DNA from: an uncultured Sphingobacteriales bacterium
Lineage (GTDB): Bacteria; Bacteroidota; Bacteroidia; Chitinophagales; Chitinophagaceae
Reading direction: 5' to 3'
Assembly (NCBI GenBank): GCA_937871285.1
Contig: CALMQS010000123.1
Location: 1-64,000, forward strand
DNA: 64,000 bases
Position numbers and translations under genes: made by a program
The notes under the pieces: model-generated
What the model saw: only the letters and a program-made list of their open reading frames with translations
Database searches by the model: none
Told to the model about the DNA's origin: nothing
Shown: positions 46,501 to 53,872 of the stretch, one piece after another
Numbering within the stretch: position 1 is the first letter of the stretch
Layout: each line of letters begins with the position of its first letter

Positions 46501-48903
46501 TACCGAACCGCCTATCCACACGCCAGGATTCTTTACCCTGGTAAAGAGGATTTTACCCCTAAGAAACGGCTACGCATTTTCGGCGAGATTAAAAACAACA
46601 ATTGGGATTGCGTGATACTCACACACGACCAGTTCGGCATGATACCACAATCACCGGAGCTGCAAAAGGAGATACTGCAAATTGAACTGGATAGTGTGGA
46701 AGAAAATCTTGCCGCTTTACAAAAACAGGGCAAAGAGATTTCAAGAGCGATGCTCAAAGGTGTTATAGTCCGTAAGCTAAATCTTGAAGTGAAGCTCAAA
46801 ACACTGGAGCACGATATTAGTACCCGCAAGGATGATGTAGTAGATTTTAAAATGATGGGCATAGACCATTTGTTTGTTGATGAAAGCCATCGCTTTAAAA
46901 ACCTGATGTTCAATACCCGTCATGAGCGTGTCGCCGGGCTCGGTAATATGCAGGGTAGCCAAAAGGCAATGAACCTGCTTTTTGCTATCCGAACAATTCA
47001 GGAACGTACCGGTAAAGATTTAGGTGCAACCTTTCTTTCGGGGACTACTATCAGTAACTCACTGACAGAGCTTTATCTGTTGTTCAAATACCTGCGCCCT
47101 AAAGCATTGGAAAAACAGGGTATTAACTGTTTTGACGCCTGGGCGGCTATTTATGCAAGAAAAACCACCGATTATGAATTTTCTGTAGCCAACAATATTG
47201 TACAGAAAGAGCGCTTCCGTTTTTTTATTAAAGTACCTGAACTGGCGCAGTTCTATTCAGAAATAACAGACTACAGAACCGCAAAAGATATCGGAATTGA
47301 TCGTCCTGAAAAAAAAGAGATACTGCACAATATTCCACCAACACCACAGCAGGAAGTGTTTATCAAAAAATTGATGGAGTTTGCCAAAACGGGTGATGCT
47401 ACCCTGCTTGGAAGATCAAAATTATCTGAGTCAGAAGAAAAAGCAAAGATGCTGATTGCTACTGATTATGCCCGTAAGATGTCACTGGATATGCGGATGA
47501 TAAGTTCAAAGTATGACGACCATCCCGATAACAAAGCATCTCATTGCGCTGCCAATATTGCCAAATACTATCAAAGGTTCAATGCTCAGAAAGGAACGCA
47601 GTTTGTCTTTTCTGACCTGGGAACCTATAAGCCTGGCGGATGGAATGTGTATAGTGAGATCAAACGCAAGCTGATAGAAGATTATGGCATACCGGCCTAT
47701 GAAATTCGCTTTATCCAGGAAGTGAAGAATGAAAAGCAACGGAAAGAAATAATTAAAGCATTCAACGAGGGTAGAATCCGTGTGTTATTCGGCTCCACTG
47801 ACATGCTTGGAACAGGTGTTAACGGTCAAAAGAGGGCTATAGCCATTCATCACTTAGATACGCCGTGGCGACCCAGCGACCTTGCCCAACGCGATGGCCG
47901 GGCTATCCGCAAAGGCAATGAAATTGCAAAATTCTTTGCGGGGAATACAGTGGATGTTATTATTTACGCGGTGGAAAAATCTTTGGATAGTTATAAGTTC
48001 AATCTCCTGTACAACAAACAGGTTTTCATTGACCAGCTCAAAAGCAATAATCTCGGTAAACGAACCATTGATGAAGGTGGTATTGATGAAAAGTCCGGAA
48101 TGAATTTTTCGGAGTATGTAGCTATACTTTCAGGCAACACCGAGCTACTGGAAAAAGCAAAAATGGAAAAGCAAATTGCAGGTCTGCAGAGTGAACGCCA
48201 GGCATTCAACCGCTCTAAGCTCAGTTCTAAATATAAGCTGGAAGATATAACAGCATCAATGGAAGCTGCAAGTTCACGCTTGGAGCGTATGAAAACAGAT
48301 TGGGATAATCTTCAAAAACGCATACAGAAAAGACAGGATGGTACAATTGCCAATCCCATACGGTTAACTGATCTACCTCTTACTGCCGATGTGAAACAAA
48401 TTGGCACTAAGCTAAATGATCTATCCGCCAAATCCAGAACCGAAGGAGAATACCTGGAGATCGGCAGTTTGTATGGATTTATGCTGTTGGTAAAAACTGA
48501 AGTATCAAAAAAAGATGGAATAGATATAAAGGATAATCGCTTCTTTGTAATGGGTGAAGGTAATATCAAATACACCTACAATAACGGGCAGGTGGCATCC
48601 GATCCAAAGCTTGCTTCCATGAACTTCCTGAACGCTCTGGAAAAACTACCTGGACTGATGGAACAGGAAGAAAAGAAAATTGCCGGCATGAAAAAGGATT
48701 TGCCTGTTTTGCAGGAAGTGGTAAACGGAACCTGGACGAAAGAAAACCAACTCACAGATTTAAAAAATAAACTTGCGGGATTGGACAGGAAAATACTATT
48801 GTCTATTAGTTCAGAACAGCATAAAGACGATCAAACTGATCATTTTCAGCCCGATGAAATAAAACAAAGCGTTTCCATTAAATCTTCTGTCGGGAGATAT
48901 TGA
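43501..48903 (+). CDS. Giant N6-methylase/DEAD-helicase fusion of the conjugative element
   Basis: About 1,800 residues. Residues 80-300 form a class I methyltransferase (EPSAGSGAFIESF; motif IV NIPFGD), then a low-complexity linker with NG-rich repeats, and a SNF2/DEAD-type helicase from about residue 900 on: Walker A EVGAGKTLVM, DEAH-like VDESHRFK, SGTTISNS, and C-terminal helicase motifs GSTDMLGTGVNGQKR and QRDGRAIRKGN. A coiled coil ends the protein. Related proteins in Bacteroides elements are annotated as DNA methylase/helicase. The ATG at 43501 fits better than the TTG at 43492. Motif IV differs from the usual NPPF/Y, so methylation may be altered. Confidence 0.85.
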   Translation: MGFSKQQHLQCNIDALSIAFKLEKEKRNATASERLLLMQYSGFGGLKFVLNPADNPIDINEWRKTDHPLFAKTQELLQLLRENSTDEKQYRSYVDSMRGSVLTAFYTPPPVINAIAAALKEKSIAIDRMLEPSAGSGAFIESFKKTFGATSEISAYEKDLLTAKILKHIYPDVNTRVSGFEEIPENEKNSYDLVTSNIPFGDTSVFDLSYCRGKYPARVQAARSIHNYFFLKGTDMLRDGGLLAFITSQAVLNSARNEPIRKALMHDNNLVSAIRLPNNLFTDHAGTQVGSDLIILQKNSQKQGLSEIEQRFCKTHTTADDATNSMLFENLNRVVHTSLYKDTDLYGRPAWIYEHGEGVEGIARDMKKMLLSDLTERLDLGLYRGLKRVEPLNQISAESKPERPHEEQITIQQQIGHASVQNTNSRSTGHVQLSLFDLLASPQQTVATSATSTAVKQSPVKKKTIARAQSNLFSAVNQQPHPLPVNGKPLNGEGKPFNGNKPQGVAGDLFSGLNGNGSSVSVSQPVVLPEPSLYSGNFCSYYSDDCLVTDNGFVGYLRKVDSEKQQAMFHPLQLSGSQKVRAEAYIAVRDSYLDLYHKEAVLQSEHNEERATLNRLYDGFVKRYGNLNSADNIKLIKTDSVGNEIPYMERVVGGVVHKADIFHRPVSFSTNTIAAGNPDEALAASLNKSGKVDLDFMSGISGMTTEELKTALHGRIYYNPLDREYEISERWICGDVVEKAADVQNYVNENPGDKEVVESLKALTQARPTRIEFEELDFNLGERWIPQGIYNRFASSLFDTEVRIHYSENTDDFSIHCDKKNVHIWDKYAVKSESRTYDGIALLKHALVNTTPDITKKVMVGNQEMKVRDMEAIQMAGTKIDQIRTAFTEWLHAQNDEFKKRLTDKYNDTFNCFVRPQYNGSHQEFPELNRKGLGIDDLYSSQKDTVWMIKLNNGAICDHEVGAGKTLVMCTAAQEMKRLGLAHKPMIIGLKSNVHEIAEAYRTAYPHARILYPGKEDFTPKKRLRIFGEIKNNNWDCVILTHDQFGMIPQSPELQKEILQIELDSVEENLAALQKQGKEISRAMLKGVIVRKLNLEVKLKTLEHDISTRKDDVVDFKMMGIDHLFVDESHRFKNLMFNTRHERVAGLGNMQGSQKAMNLLFAIRTIQERTGKDLGATFLSGTTISNSLTELYLLFKYLRPKALEKQGINCFDAWAAIYARKTTDYEFSVANNIVQKERFRFFIKVPELAQFYSEITDYRTAKDIGIDRPEKKEILHNIPPTPQQEVFIKKLMEFAKTGDATLLGRSKLSESEEKAKMLIATDYARKMSLDMRMISSKYDDHPDNKASHCAANIAKYYQRFNAQKGTQFVFSDLGTYKPGGWNVYSEIKRKLIEDYGIPAYEIRFIQEVKNEKQRKEIIKAFNEGRIRVLFGSTDMLGTGVNGQKRAIAIHHLDTPWRPSDLAQRDGRAIRKGNEIAKFFAGNTVDVIIYAVEKSLDSYKFNLLYNKQVFIDQLKSNNLGKRTIDEGGIDEKSGMNFSEYVAILSGNTELLEKAKMEKQIAGLQSERQAFNRSKLSSKYKLEDITASMEAASSRLERMKTDWDNLQKRIQKRQDGTIANPIRLTDLPLTADVKQIGTKLNDLSAKSRTEGEYLEIGSLYGFMLLVKTEVSKKDGIDIKDNRFFVMGEGNIKYTYNNGQVASDPKLASMNFLNALEKLPGLMEQEEKKIAGMKKDLPVLQEVVNGTWTKENQLTDLKNKLAGLDRKILLSISSEQHKDDQTDHFQPDEIKQSVSIKSSVGRY

Positions 48904-48944
48904 ACTTACTATGCCAACAGGGCTTTTCTTGCTAACTTGGCACA

Positions 48945-49457
48945 TTAAGTCCAAAGTTTCAACCGCTTTTGAATCTCAGTAACCAGGGATTGATTGTTTT
49001 GAAAAATGAAATTTGTGGCAATAAGCTCTTTCAATTTTGTTGCTGCTTCCTTTTTTGTAAGAATATCTGCTTCAATAAGTCTGTCGAAAATCCAGATCAT
49101 ACCATGATATTCGATGTCTTTGTTTTTAGCCCAATTACGAACGGTTTTATCGCTGCTCAACACACAAGCGCCTAGTTTATTGGCTATATGTAAAACAGAC
49201 TTATCCGTTTCGGATAAGGATTTGGGGTAAGATGCTGAATGAATTTGAAGAAAATTTTCTTCTTTAAGGTTATGAATAATAAGCCTGTCAACGGACTGGT
49301 AGGCTTTTAAAACCTGCTGCTGTTCCGCGTATAATTCAAAATAAACGGATGATGTGGTATGTATCTCAATTTCAAGTTTGAAAAATGAAGCTACAAGACC
49401 TAAATCATACAGGTCTATAAAGATACAAGCATCGGTGACAGCTATTTTTAGTTTCAT
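48945..49457 (-). CDS. PIN-domain putative ribonuclease
   Basis: A 170-residue protein with a PIN fold: N-terminal Asp pair in IAVTDACIFIDLYDLG, a second acidic site in LSETDKSVLHIANKLG and the last in CVLSSDKTVRNWA. These supply the Mg-binding acidic cluster of a toxin-type RNase. It starts 36 bases after the XRE-ImmA gene and is probably co-transcribed with it, the arrangement of a toxin and its regulator or of an abortive-infection pair. Activity is inferred. Confidence 0.75.
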   Translation of the reverse strand: MKLKIAVTDACIFIDLYDLGLVASFFKLEIEIHTTSSVYFELYAEQQQVLKAYQSVDRLIIHNLKEENFLQIHSASYPKSLSETDKSVLHIANKLGACVLSSDKTVRNWAKNKDIEYHGMIWIFDRLIEADILTKKEAATKLKELIATNFIFQNNQSLVTEIQKRLKLWT

Positions 49458-49493
49458 TATCCAGGCAGGTATTTTGCATGTCTTGAATTAGCG

Positions 49494-50558
49494 TTAATAC
49501 ATCGGCTGATGTTCCTTTTTAAATGCTGCCAAAGACATATTAGATAATGACGCTGCTTTGGACATGGATATCTGGTCTTCTATTAATGCTCGGAATAGTA
49601 GCTGCTCAAAACGATTACTTTCTTCAATACCCTGGTATTCCACAGGCTCATCTACTTTCCAGTTCAATTGTTTGATCAGGAAGAAGAATTGCTTGGTGTA
49701 ATGGTCGTTTATGATACCACATACTTTCGCTCTCATTACAATCGCCTGCATTGAAATACCGTACTGCTTTTTAATATTACCCAATTCTAAAGTAGAAAGT
49801 TTATTGCGATGATTTCCCAGTTCGGCTTTGATTGCTTCTTCTGACAATAACATTGCTCCGGCAAACTGATGACATAAGGTTTCCTTTTGCCGGTCGGTGA
49901 TGTCGCCAAACTTTAATAATAAGTGGGCCAGTTCGTGAAGTAAAGTAAATCTTATCCTGTCGGGTTTATTTGCCTTTCGCTCATTATATGCTATAACCGC
50001 AATGTTACCATTTACATAAGTCTGCAAACCATCAAAATCCTCATCAACATTCAGCTTTACAACTTTTATATTTTTGTCTTCCAAAAGCTCTACAATATTG
50101 AATATAGGACCGGTTCCTAATGACCATTTTTCCCGTAATAATTTAGCGGCTTTATTTACCTGCTCATAAGTGGTAACGATACCAAAATCTTCCAGCGGGT
50201 TCTCAAAGTCATTGGAAAGCCCAATGATTTCTTCTAACTCTAAATAGCGTGAAAGATATTCCTTAGTGGTTTCATTGATGATGCCCACTTCCTTTTGAGG
50301 CATCTTGCTCAACTTCCTGTATTCAATATTACTCAATTCAACGGTAGTAGTTCTGAAGAAATAATCAGGGCTTACTTTAAGCGCTTTAGCAAGCATATTG
50401 ATCTTCTCTGCATCCGGGATCACTTCTCCCTTTTCATAACGATGTAATGCCTGGCGGGACAAATTGCCCTCCAGCGCGTCAGCCAAATCTTGCAATGAAA
50501 AACCATTCATTAAACGGGCTGACCTGAATCGTTCCGCAAAAACTTGTTTTATTTCCAT
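49494..50558 (-). CDS. XRE-ImmA/IrrE fusion: repressor with metalloprotease domain
   Basis: The ATG at 50558 gives 354 residues. A Cro/C1 helix-turn-helix covers residues 1-65 (FSLQDLADALEGNLSRQALHRYEKG), and a COG2856 peptidase domain has the zinc motif HELAHLLL with a downstream Glu helix (CHQFAGAMLLSEEAI). Such proteins cleave or relieve repressors in integrative elements and toxin systems. It is divergent from the expanded Pycsar operon and upstream of the PIN gene; control of both directions is possible. An upstream start at 50603 would overlap the operator region. Confidence 0.85.
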   Translation of the reverse strand: MEIKQVFAERFRSARLMNGFSLQDLADALEGNLSRQALHRYEKGEVIPDAEKINMLAKALKVSPDYFFRTTTVELSNIEYRKLSKMPQKEVGIINETTKEYLSRYLELEEIIGLSNDFENPLEDFGIVTTYEQVNKAAKLLREKWSLGTGPIFNIVELLEDKNIKVVKLNVDEDFDGLQTYVNGNIAVIAYNERKANKPDRIRFTLLHELAHLLLKFGDITDRQKETLCHQFAGAMLLSEEAIKAELGNHRNKLSTLELGNIKKQYGISMQAIVMRAKVCGIINDHYTKQFFFLIKQLNWKVDEPVEYQGIEESNRFEQLLFRALIEDQISMSKAASLSNMSLAAFKKEHQPMY

Positions 50559-50596
50559 TGTAAAATTCTTTCGGGTGCAAAGGTATGATATTTCAG

Positions 50597-50762
50597 TTGA
50601 CAAAATAGTGAAAAAGTGTCATCCGTTATATTATCGAACGTAACTATGACAAATATTCATATTCAATAACCATGTCAAAATAAGCCATTTTGTCGTTTTT
50701 AACAAAATTTTGGCATATTTACATTATTTGGTTGACATATTTATGTTTTGGACTACAATTTG
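50597..50762. promoter_or_regulatory. Divergent regulatory region with repeated TGACA half-sites and a promoter
   Basis: TGACA or its complement TGTCA occurs at 50598-50602, 50617-50621, 50647-50651, 50673-50677 and 50733-50737, with a related TGTC at 50691. TTGACA (50732-50737), 16 bases and TACAAT (50754-50759) form a good plus-strand promoter 43 bases before the YegP-like gene, with its -35 box on the last half-site. The repeats are likely operators for the XRE-ImmA protein. Confidence 0.5.
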
Positions 50763-50804
50763 TAACTTACATTCCAACTATTTTTATACTTAAAATTTAT
50801 AGCA

Positions 50805-51131
50805 ATGGGGAAATATCAGATAACAAGAACAAGAAATGAACAGTTTCGGTGGACGTTAAAAGCTTCTAATGGCGAAAAGCTATTGACCAGTGAAACCTAT
50901 ACGACCAAGCAAAATTGCCTGGCAGGGATAGCAAGCAGCAAAATATCTGTTGCGGATAAAAACTTCGATAAGAAGACGTCGGTCGCAGGACAGCCCTACT
51001 TCAACCAGGTGGCGAACAACTACCAGGTTTTAGGAACCAGTGAAATGTATTCTTCTACCACGACAAGAGATGTCGGAATTGCAAGTGTTAAAAGTAATGC
51101 CCCTACAGCAACCATTGAAGATCTAACCTAA
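50805..51131 (+). CDS. YegP/DUF1508-like protein
   Basis: A 108-residue protein with two YegP-type beta-beta-alpha repeats: QFRWTLKASNGEKLLTSETY and, more divergent, PYFNQVANNYQVLGTSEMYSS. YegP repeats are about 50 residues and have unknown function; they occur in housekeeping and mobile contexts. It is the first gene of a tightly spaced operon that leads into a Pycsar cyclase and effector. No signal peptide is present. Whether it takes part in defence is unknown. Confidence 0.7.
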   Translation: MGKYQITRTRNEQFRWTLKASNGEKLLTSETYTTKQNCLAGIASSKISVADKNFDKKTSVAGQPYFNQVANNYQVLGTSEMYSSTTTRDVGIASVKSNAPTATIEDLT

Positions 51132-51162
51132 TTAATAAATAAAAAATTTCAAAACAAAGCTT

Positions 51163-51579
51163 ATGAACAATGTATTCAATTTAAACAACCTGAGACCCGG
51201 AGACAGGCTGGTATTACCCAAAAGTGAATGGGACTTAATTCAACATCACGTTATATACATTGGCACTGATGCTAACGGCAACAGGTCGTACATCGAAAAT
51301 TTTGCAGGCAAAGGGGTCCAGTTGGTAAACGAAAAGCGCCTTTTCAGAGACGGGCACTACGTAACAAGAATTGAGCCCTTTGTGGGTGATATTTTTCAAC
51401 GTAATGAAGCTATAAAGCGGGCAATGCAGTTAATCGGGAAACCGTACGATCTGGTCAATTTCAACTGTGAACATTATGCCAATACTGTACAGCACAATAA
51501 AAGCTATAGCAAACAGGTAAATATTGGGCTGGTTGCAGGTCTTATCGCCTTGGTGTTAAGTATCGGTTTTACCAGATAA
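51163..51579 (+). CDS. LRAT-like thiol hydrolase/acyltransferase with C-terminal membrane anchor
   Basis: The 138-residue protein has the permuted NlpC/P60 signature of the LRAT group: LRPGDRLVLPKSEW, catalytic-type His in QHHVIYIG (residues 28-29) and Cys102 in NCEHYANTV, with a conserved His104. A single hydrophobic tail (GLVAGLIALVLSIGF, residues 122-136) ends it. In eukaryotic relatives such tail-anchored enzymes act on phospholipids. It is 31 bases after the YegP-like gene and 9 bases before the Pycsar effector gene. A membrane-lipid activity in defence is inferred, not shown. Confidence 0.7.
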   Translation: MNNVFNLNNLRPGDRLVLPKSEWDLIQHHVIYIGTDANGNRSYIENFAGKGVQLVNEKRLFRDGHYVTRIEPFVGDIFQRNEAIKRAMQLIGKPYDLVNFNCEHYANTVQHNKSYSKQVNIGLVAGLIALVLSIGFTR

Positions 51580-51588
51580 AAGTTACAT

Positions 51589-52119
51589 ATGGACGGAACA
51601 AATACTTTAGGCACTACATCTTTGCCAGACAAGATTGACACATTGAAACACACGATGGACAGGTATGATCATTACTACGACAGTATTAATAACAAAGGGA
51701 ACCTATTCTTAACACTGAATACCTTTTTACTAGGTGGAATAATCACAGGTTATTACAGCATTAAAGACACCATTTCAGACGGCTGCGTTGTGACATTTTT
51801 TGTATGGATTGCTTTAATCTCCTGCTTATTAAGTCTGGGATTTACTTTATGGGCAATATTACCTTATCTGAACAAACAGGCTAATAGCGTGAATGGATCC
51901 GTTATCAATTTTGGCAACGTATCAAATATCCCACTTGAAAGCTTTAAAAACATGTATGCAAATGCTACAGATGAAAAAAGATACGAAGACTACGTTCAGC
52001 AAGTGTACTTACTGGCTCAGGGGCTTCAAAGGAAATTCAGCAGATTAAAAACGGCTACCTATTTATTGGCTGCGTGTTTCGTTTGCATTATTATCATTGG
52101 GATTAAAATTTTAATATAG
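51589..52119 (+). CDS. pycTM: Pycsar transmembrane effector (PycTM, DUF5706-like)
   Basis: A 176-residue protein with the Pycsar effector arrangement: an amphipathic N-terminal helix (LKHTMDRYDHYYDSINNKGN), membrane segments at about 37-57, 66-92 and 155-175, and a middle soluble part. In described Pycsar systems, PycTM is activated by cCMP or cUMP and damages the inner membrane, killing the infected cell. It starts 9 bases after the LRAT-like gene and ends 4 bases before the cyclase gene. The family was recognised from the helix plus membrane pattern and the cyclase neighbour. Confidence 0.78.
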   Translation: MDGTNTLGTTSLPDKIDTLKHTMDRYDHYYDSINNKGNLFLTLNTFLLGGIITGYYSIKDTISDGCVVTFFVWIALISCLLSLGFTLWAILPYLNKQANSVNGSVINFGNVSNIPLESFKNMYANATDEKRYEDYVQQVYLLAQGLQRKFSRLKTATYLLAACFVCIIIIGIKILI

Positions 52120-52123
52120 AAAT

Positions 52124-53149
52124 ATGAAAGAAAAACTTTACAAGAATTACGTGGACGACATTGCCCATTATTTAAGGCAGGGTAAAAAAGATAACCTCGA
52201 AAAAGGATTTGGGTATGGACAACTCAATGAGAAACTGGCATCGCATCCTAAAATGCTTTGGTCAGATAAAACCAAAAACGAGGCAAATTTCAGGAGTCTC
52301 GGTGCTTTGAATACCGTAACCGGTCTCAATGCAAAGTATGAAGAAAAGCTCGGCGCGCATCCAGGCTTCAGCCATTTAAAAACCACCAATGGCAGTGAAT
52401 ACCATTACATCGTTTCGATGTTCGCAGATGTTAGGAACTCTACCGGTCTATTCAAAAAGTATGATCCGGACGTGGTAGCAAATATCTGCAGAACCATTCA
52501 GCTTGCGGCAATTCATACCTGTTGGTACTTTGACGGGTATGTGCATCGTTTACAAGGAGATGGACTGATGGTGTACTTCGGTGGCAAAGGCACAACGAAA
52601 CAAAAAGCCGTTGATAATGCGCTGATGGCAGCATCGTTCATTAGTTACTTTGTAAAAAACGACTTAAGGAACCTGTTTGAGGAACAGGGCGTGAACCGGA
52701 TTTATACAAGAATAGGAATAGATTTTGGTGACGACAAAGACACCCTTTGGCACAATGCAGGAATTGGGGAATGCAGTGAAGTCACTACGACCAGTTTACA
52801 TACGAGTTTAGCTTGCAAAATGCAGGCACAGGCGGAAAGTAATGGGGTAGTTGTTGGAGATAATATTTTATCCTATAAATCAACCCACAAGGATTACTTC
52901 GTCTACAAGAAGTATAAGAAGAACGGTGACGAACAGCCATATGTATATGAAATACCTGACGAGGGTTTCCGGTACAAACAACACGATTTCAGTTGGGAAA
53001 AATACTTGAAAAATCATCCTCAGATCCAGGAGGATGAAGAAGGGAATCTGGTTTTTATCGGACCTTCCATCATTCCGAACATAGGTGTTCAACAAAATAT
53101 TAATTACTTACAGCAAAATGTTACCGGATATAAACCTTATCTCAAATAG
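52124..53149 (+). CDS. pycC: Pycsar class III pyrimidine nucleotide cyclase (PycC)
   Basis: A 341-residue cyclase. The catalytic domain (residues 93-260) has both metal-binding aspartates, Asp102 in FADVRNSTGLF and Asp146 in RLQGDGLMVYFGG, then RIGIDFGDD and a C-terminal strand set. An N-terminal helical region and a 70-residue tail flank it. Adenylate cyclase is the alternative, but the DUF5706-type effector next door points to a Pycsar cyclase making cCMP or cUMP after phage sensing. Substrate choice cannot be read here. The 3' end overlaps the E2-like gene by 32 bases. Confidence 0.82.
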   Translation: MKEKLYKNYVDDIAHYLRQGKKDNLEKGFGYGQLNEKLASHPKMLWSDKTKNEANFRSLGALNTVTGLNAKYEEKLGAHPGFSHLKTTNGSEYHYIVSMFADVRNSTGLFKKYDPDVVANICRTIQLAAIHTCWYFDGYVHRLQGDGLMVYFGGKGTTKQKAVDNALMAASFISYFVKNDLRNLFEEQGVNRIYTRIGIDFGDDKDTLWHNAGIGECSEVTTTSLHTSLACKMQAQAESNGVVVGDNILSYKSTHKDYFVYKKYKKNGDEQPYVYEIPDEGFRYKQHDFSWEKYLKNHPQIQEDEEGNLVFIGPSIIPNIGVQQNINYLQQNVTGYKPYLK

Positions 53150-53789
53150 GCGATTTAAGATAAGAAATTTTCAGGAGGATAAAGCTGCCACCCTTGAGGC
53201 TAACCCCGGATTGAGGTATGATGGGAAAATAGACAAGATCTCGAGGTTTAGCGGCAATTTTTACCTCACCAACCCGAACGGAGAACTGATAGAAAGTTTT
53301 GGAATTATAATCCTTATCCCGAAGATGTATCCCAATGCTTTTCCTGTCGTGGTTTCTGTAAATAATAAAATTGAAAAAACAGATGAGTTCCATATCAGTA
53401 AGGACGGGGAAATTTGTGTGGAACACACTTATGTTGCGAATAAATTAGCAAATGCGAGTTTACGTTTATATGACTTTATCAACTACTACCTGCCAAGATA
53501 TTTTTCCTGGGTTTTATTAAAACAAAACGGAATAACAGAGAATTTGCAGGAATGGGGACATCGGGATAAAGGCACAATCCAAGTCTATGAAACTTTATTG
53601 GACACTTCAGATAAGGGGATGATTAAACAATTTTTAGAACGTTATCTTAGTGCTGTAAAAATCAGGAGGAATGATAAGTGCTATTGTGGTAATGGCAGGA
53701 AACTAAAGCAGTGTCACCGGGAAGCGGCTCTTTTTCTCAAATCAACTTCCAAAAAGATTATCGAAAAAGATATAGCGCTGTTTAGTTAG
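53118..53789 (+). CDS. E2-like (UBC fold) protein with C-terminal SEC-C zinc motif
   Basis: The ATG at 53118 gives 223 residues; a GTG at 53085 is also open. Residues 15-135 follow a prokaryotic E2 fold: IIILIPKMYPNAFPVVVSV, then HISKDGEICVEHTY with candidate catalytic Cys100 and His92, and the helix LRLYDFINYYLPRYF. The end is a SEC-C motif (RNDKCYCGNGRKLKQCH: Cys188, Cys190, Cys199, His200) that would bind zinc. It overlaps pycC by 32 bases, so it is translationally coupled to it. No E1 or JAB peptidase lies in the operon. A conjugation or cyclase-priming role, as in type II CBASS, is a hypothesis. Confidence 0.65.
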   Translation: MLPDINLISNRRFKIRNFQEDKAATLEANPGLRYDGKIDKISRFSGNFYLTNPNGELIESFGIIILIPKMYPNAFPVVVSVNNKIEKTDEFHISKDGEICVEHTYVANKLANASLRLYDFINYYLPRYFSWVLLKQNGITENLQEWGHRDKGTIQVYETLLDTSDKGMIKQFLERYLSAVKIRRNDKCYCGNGRKLKQCHREAALFLKSTSKKIIEKDIALFS

Positions 53790-53872
53790 AACATCCAAGA
53801 ACCGTTTTCTTTTCTTCAAAATCCGACTGTGCAATTTAGATTATCTTATCGCATTCCACCTTATTATTTATA

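Noticed and set aside
52124..53149. Housekeeping adenylate cyclase
   Set aside because: The catalytic Asp pair would allow it, but the DUF5706-like neighbour, tight operon and mobile context favour Pycsar; substrate not proven.
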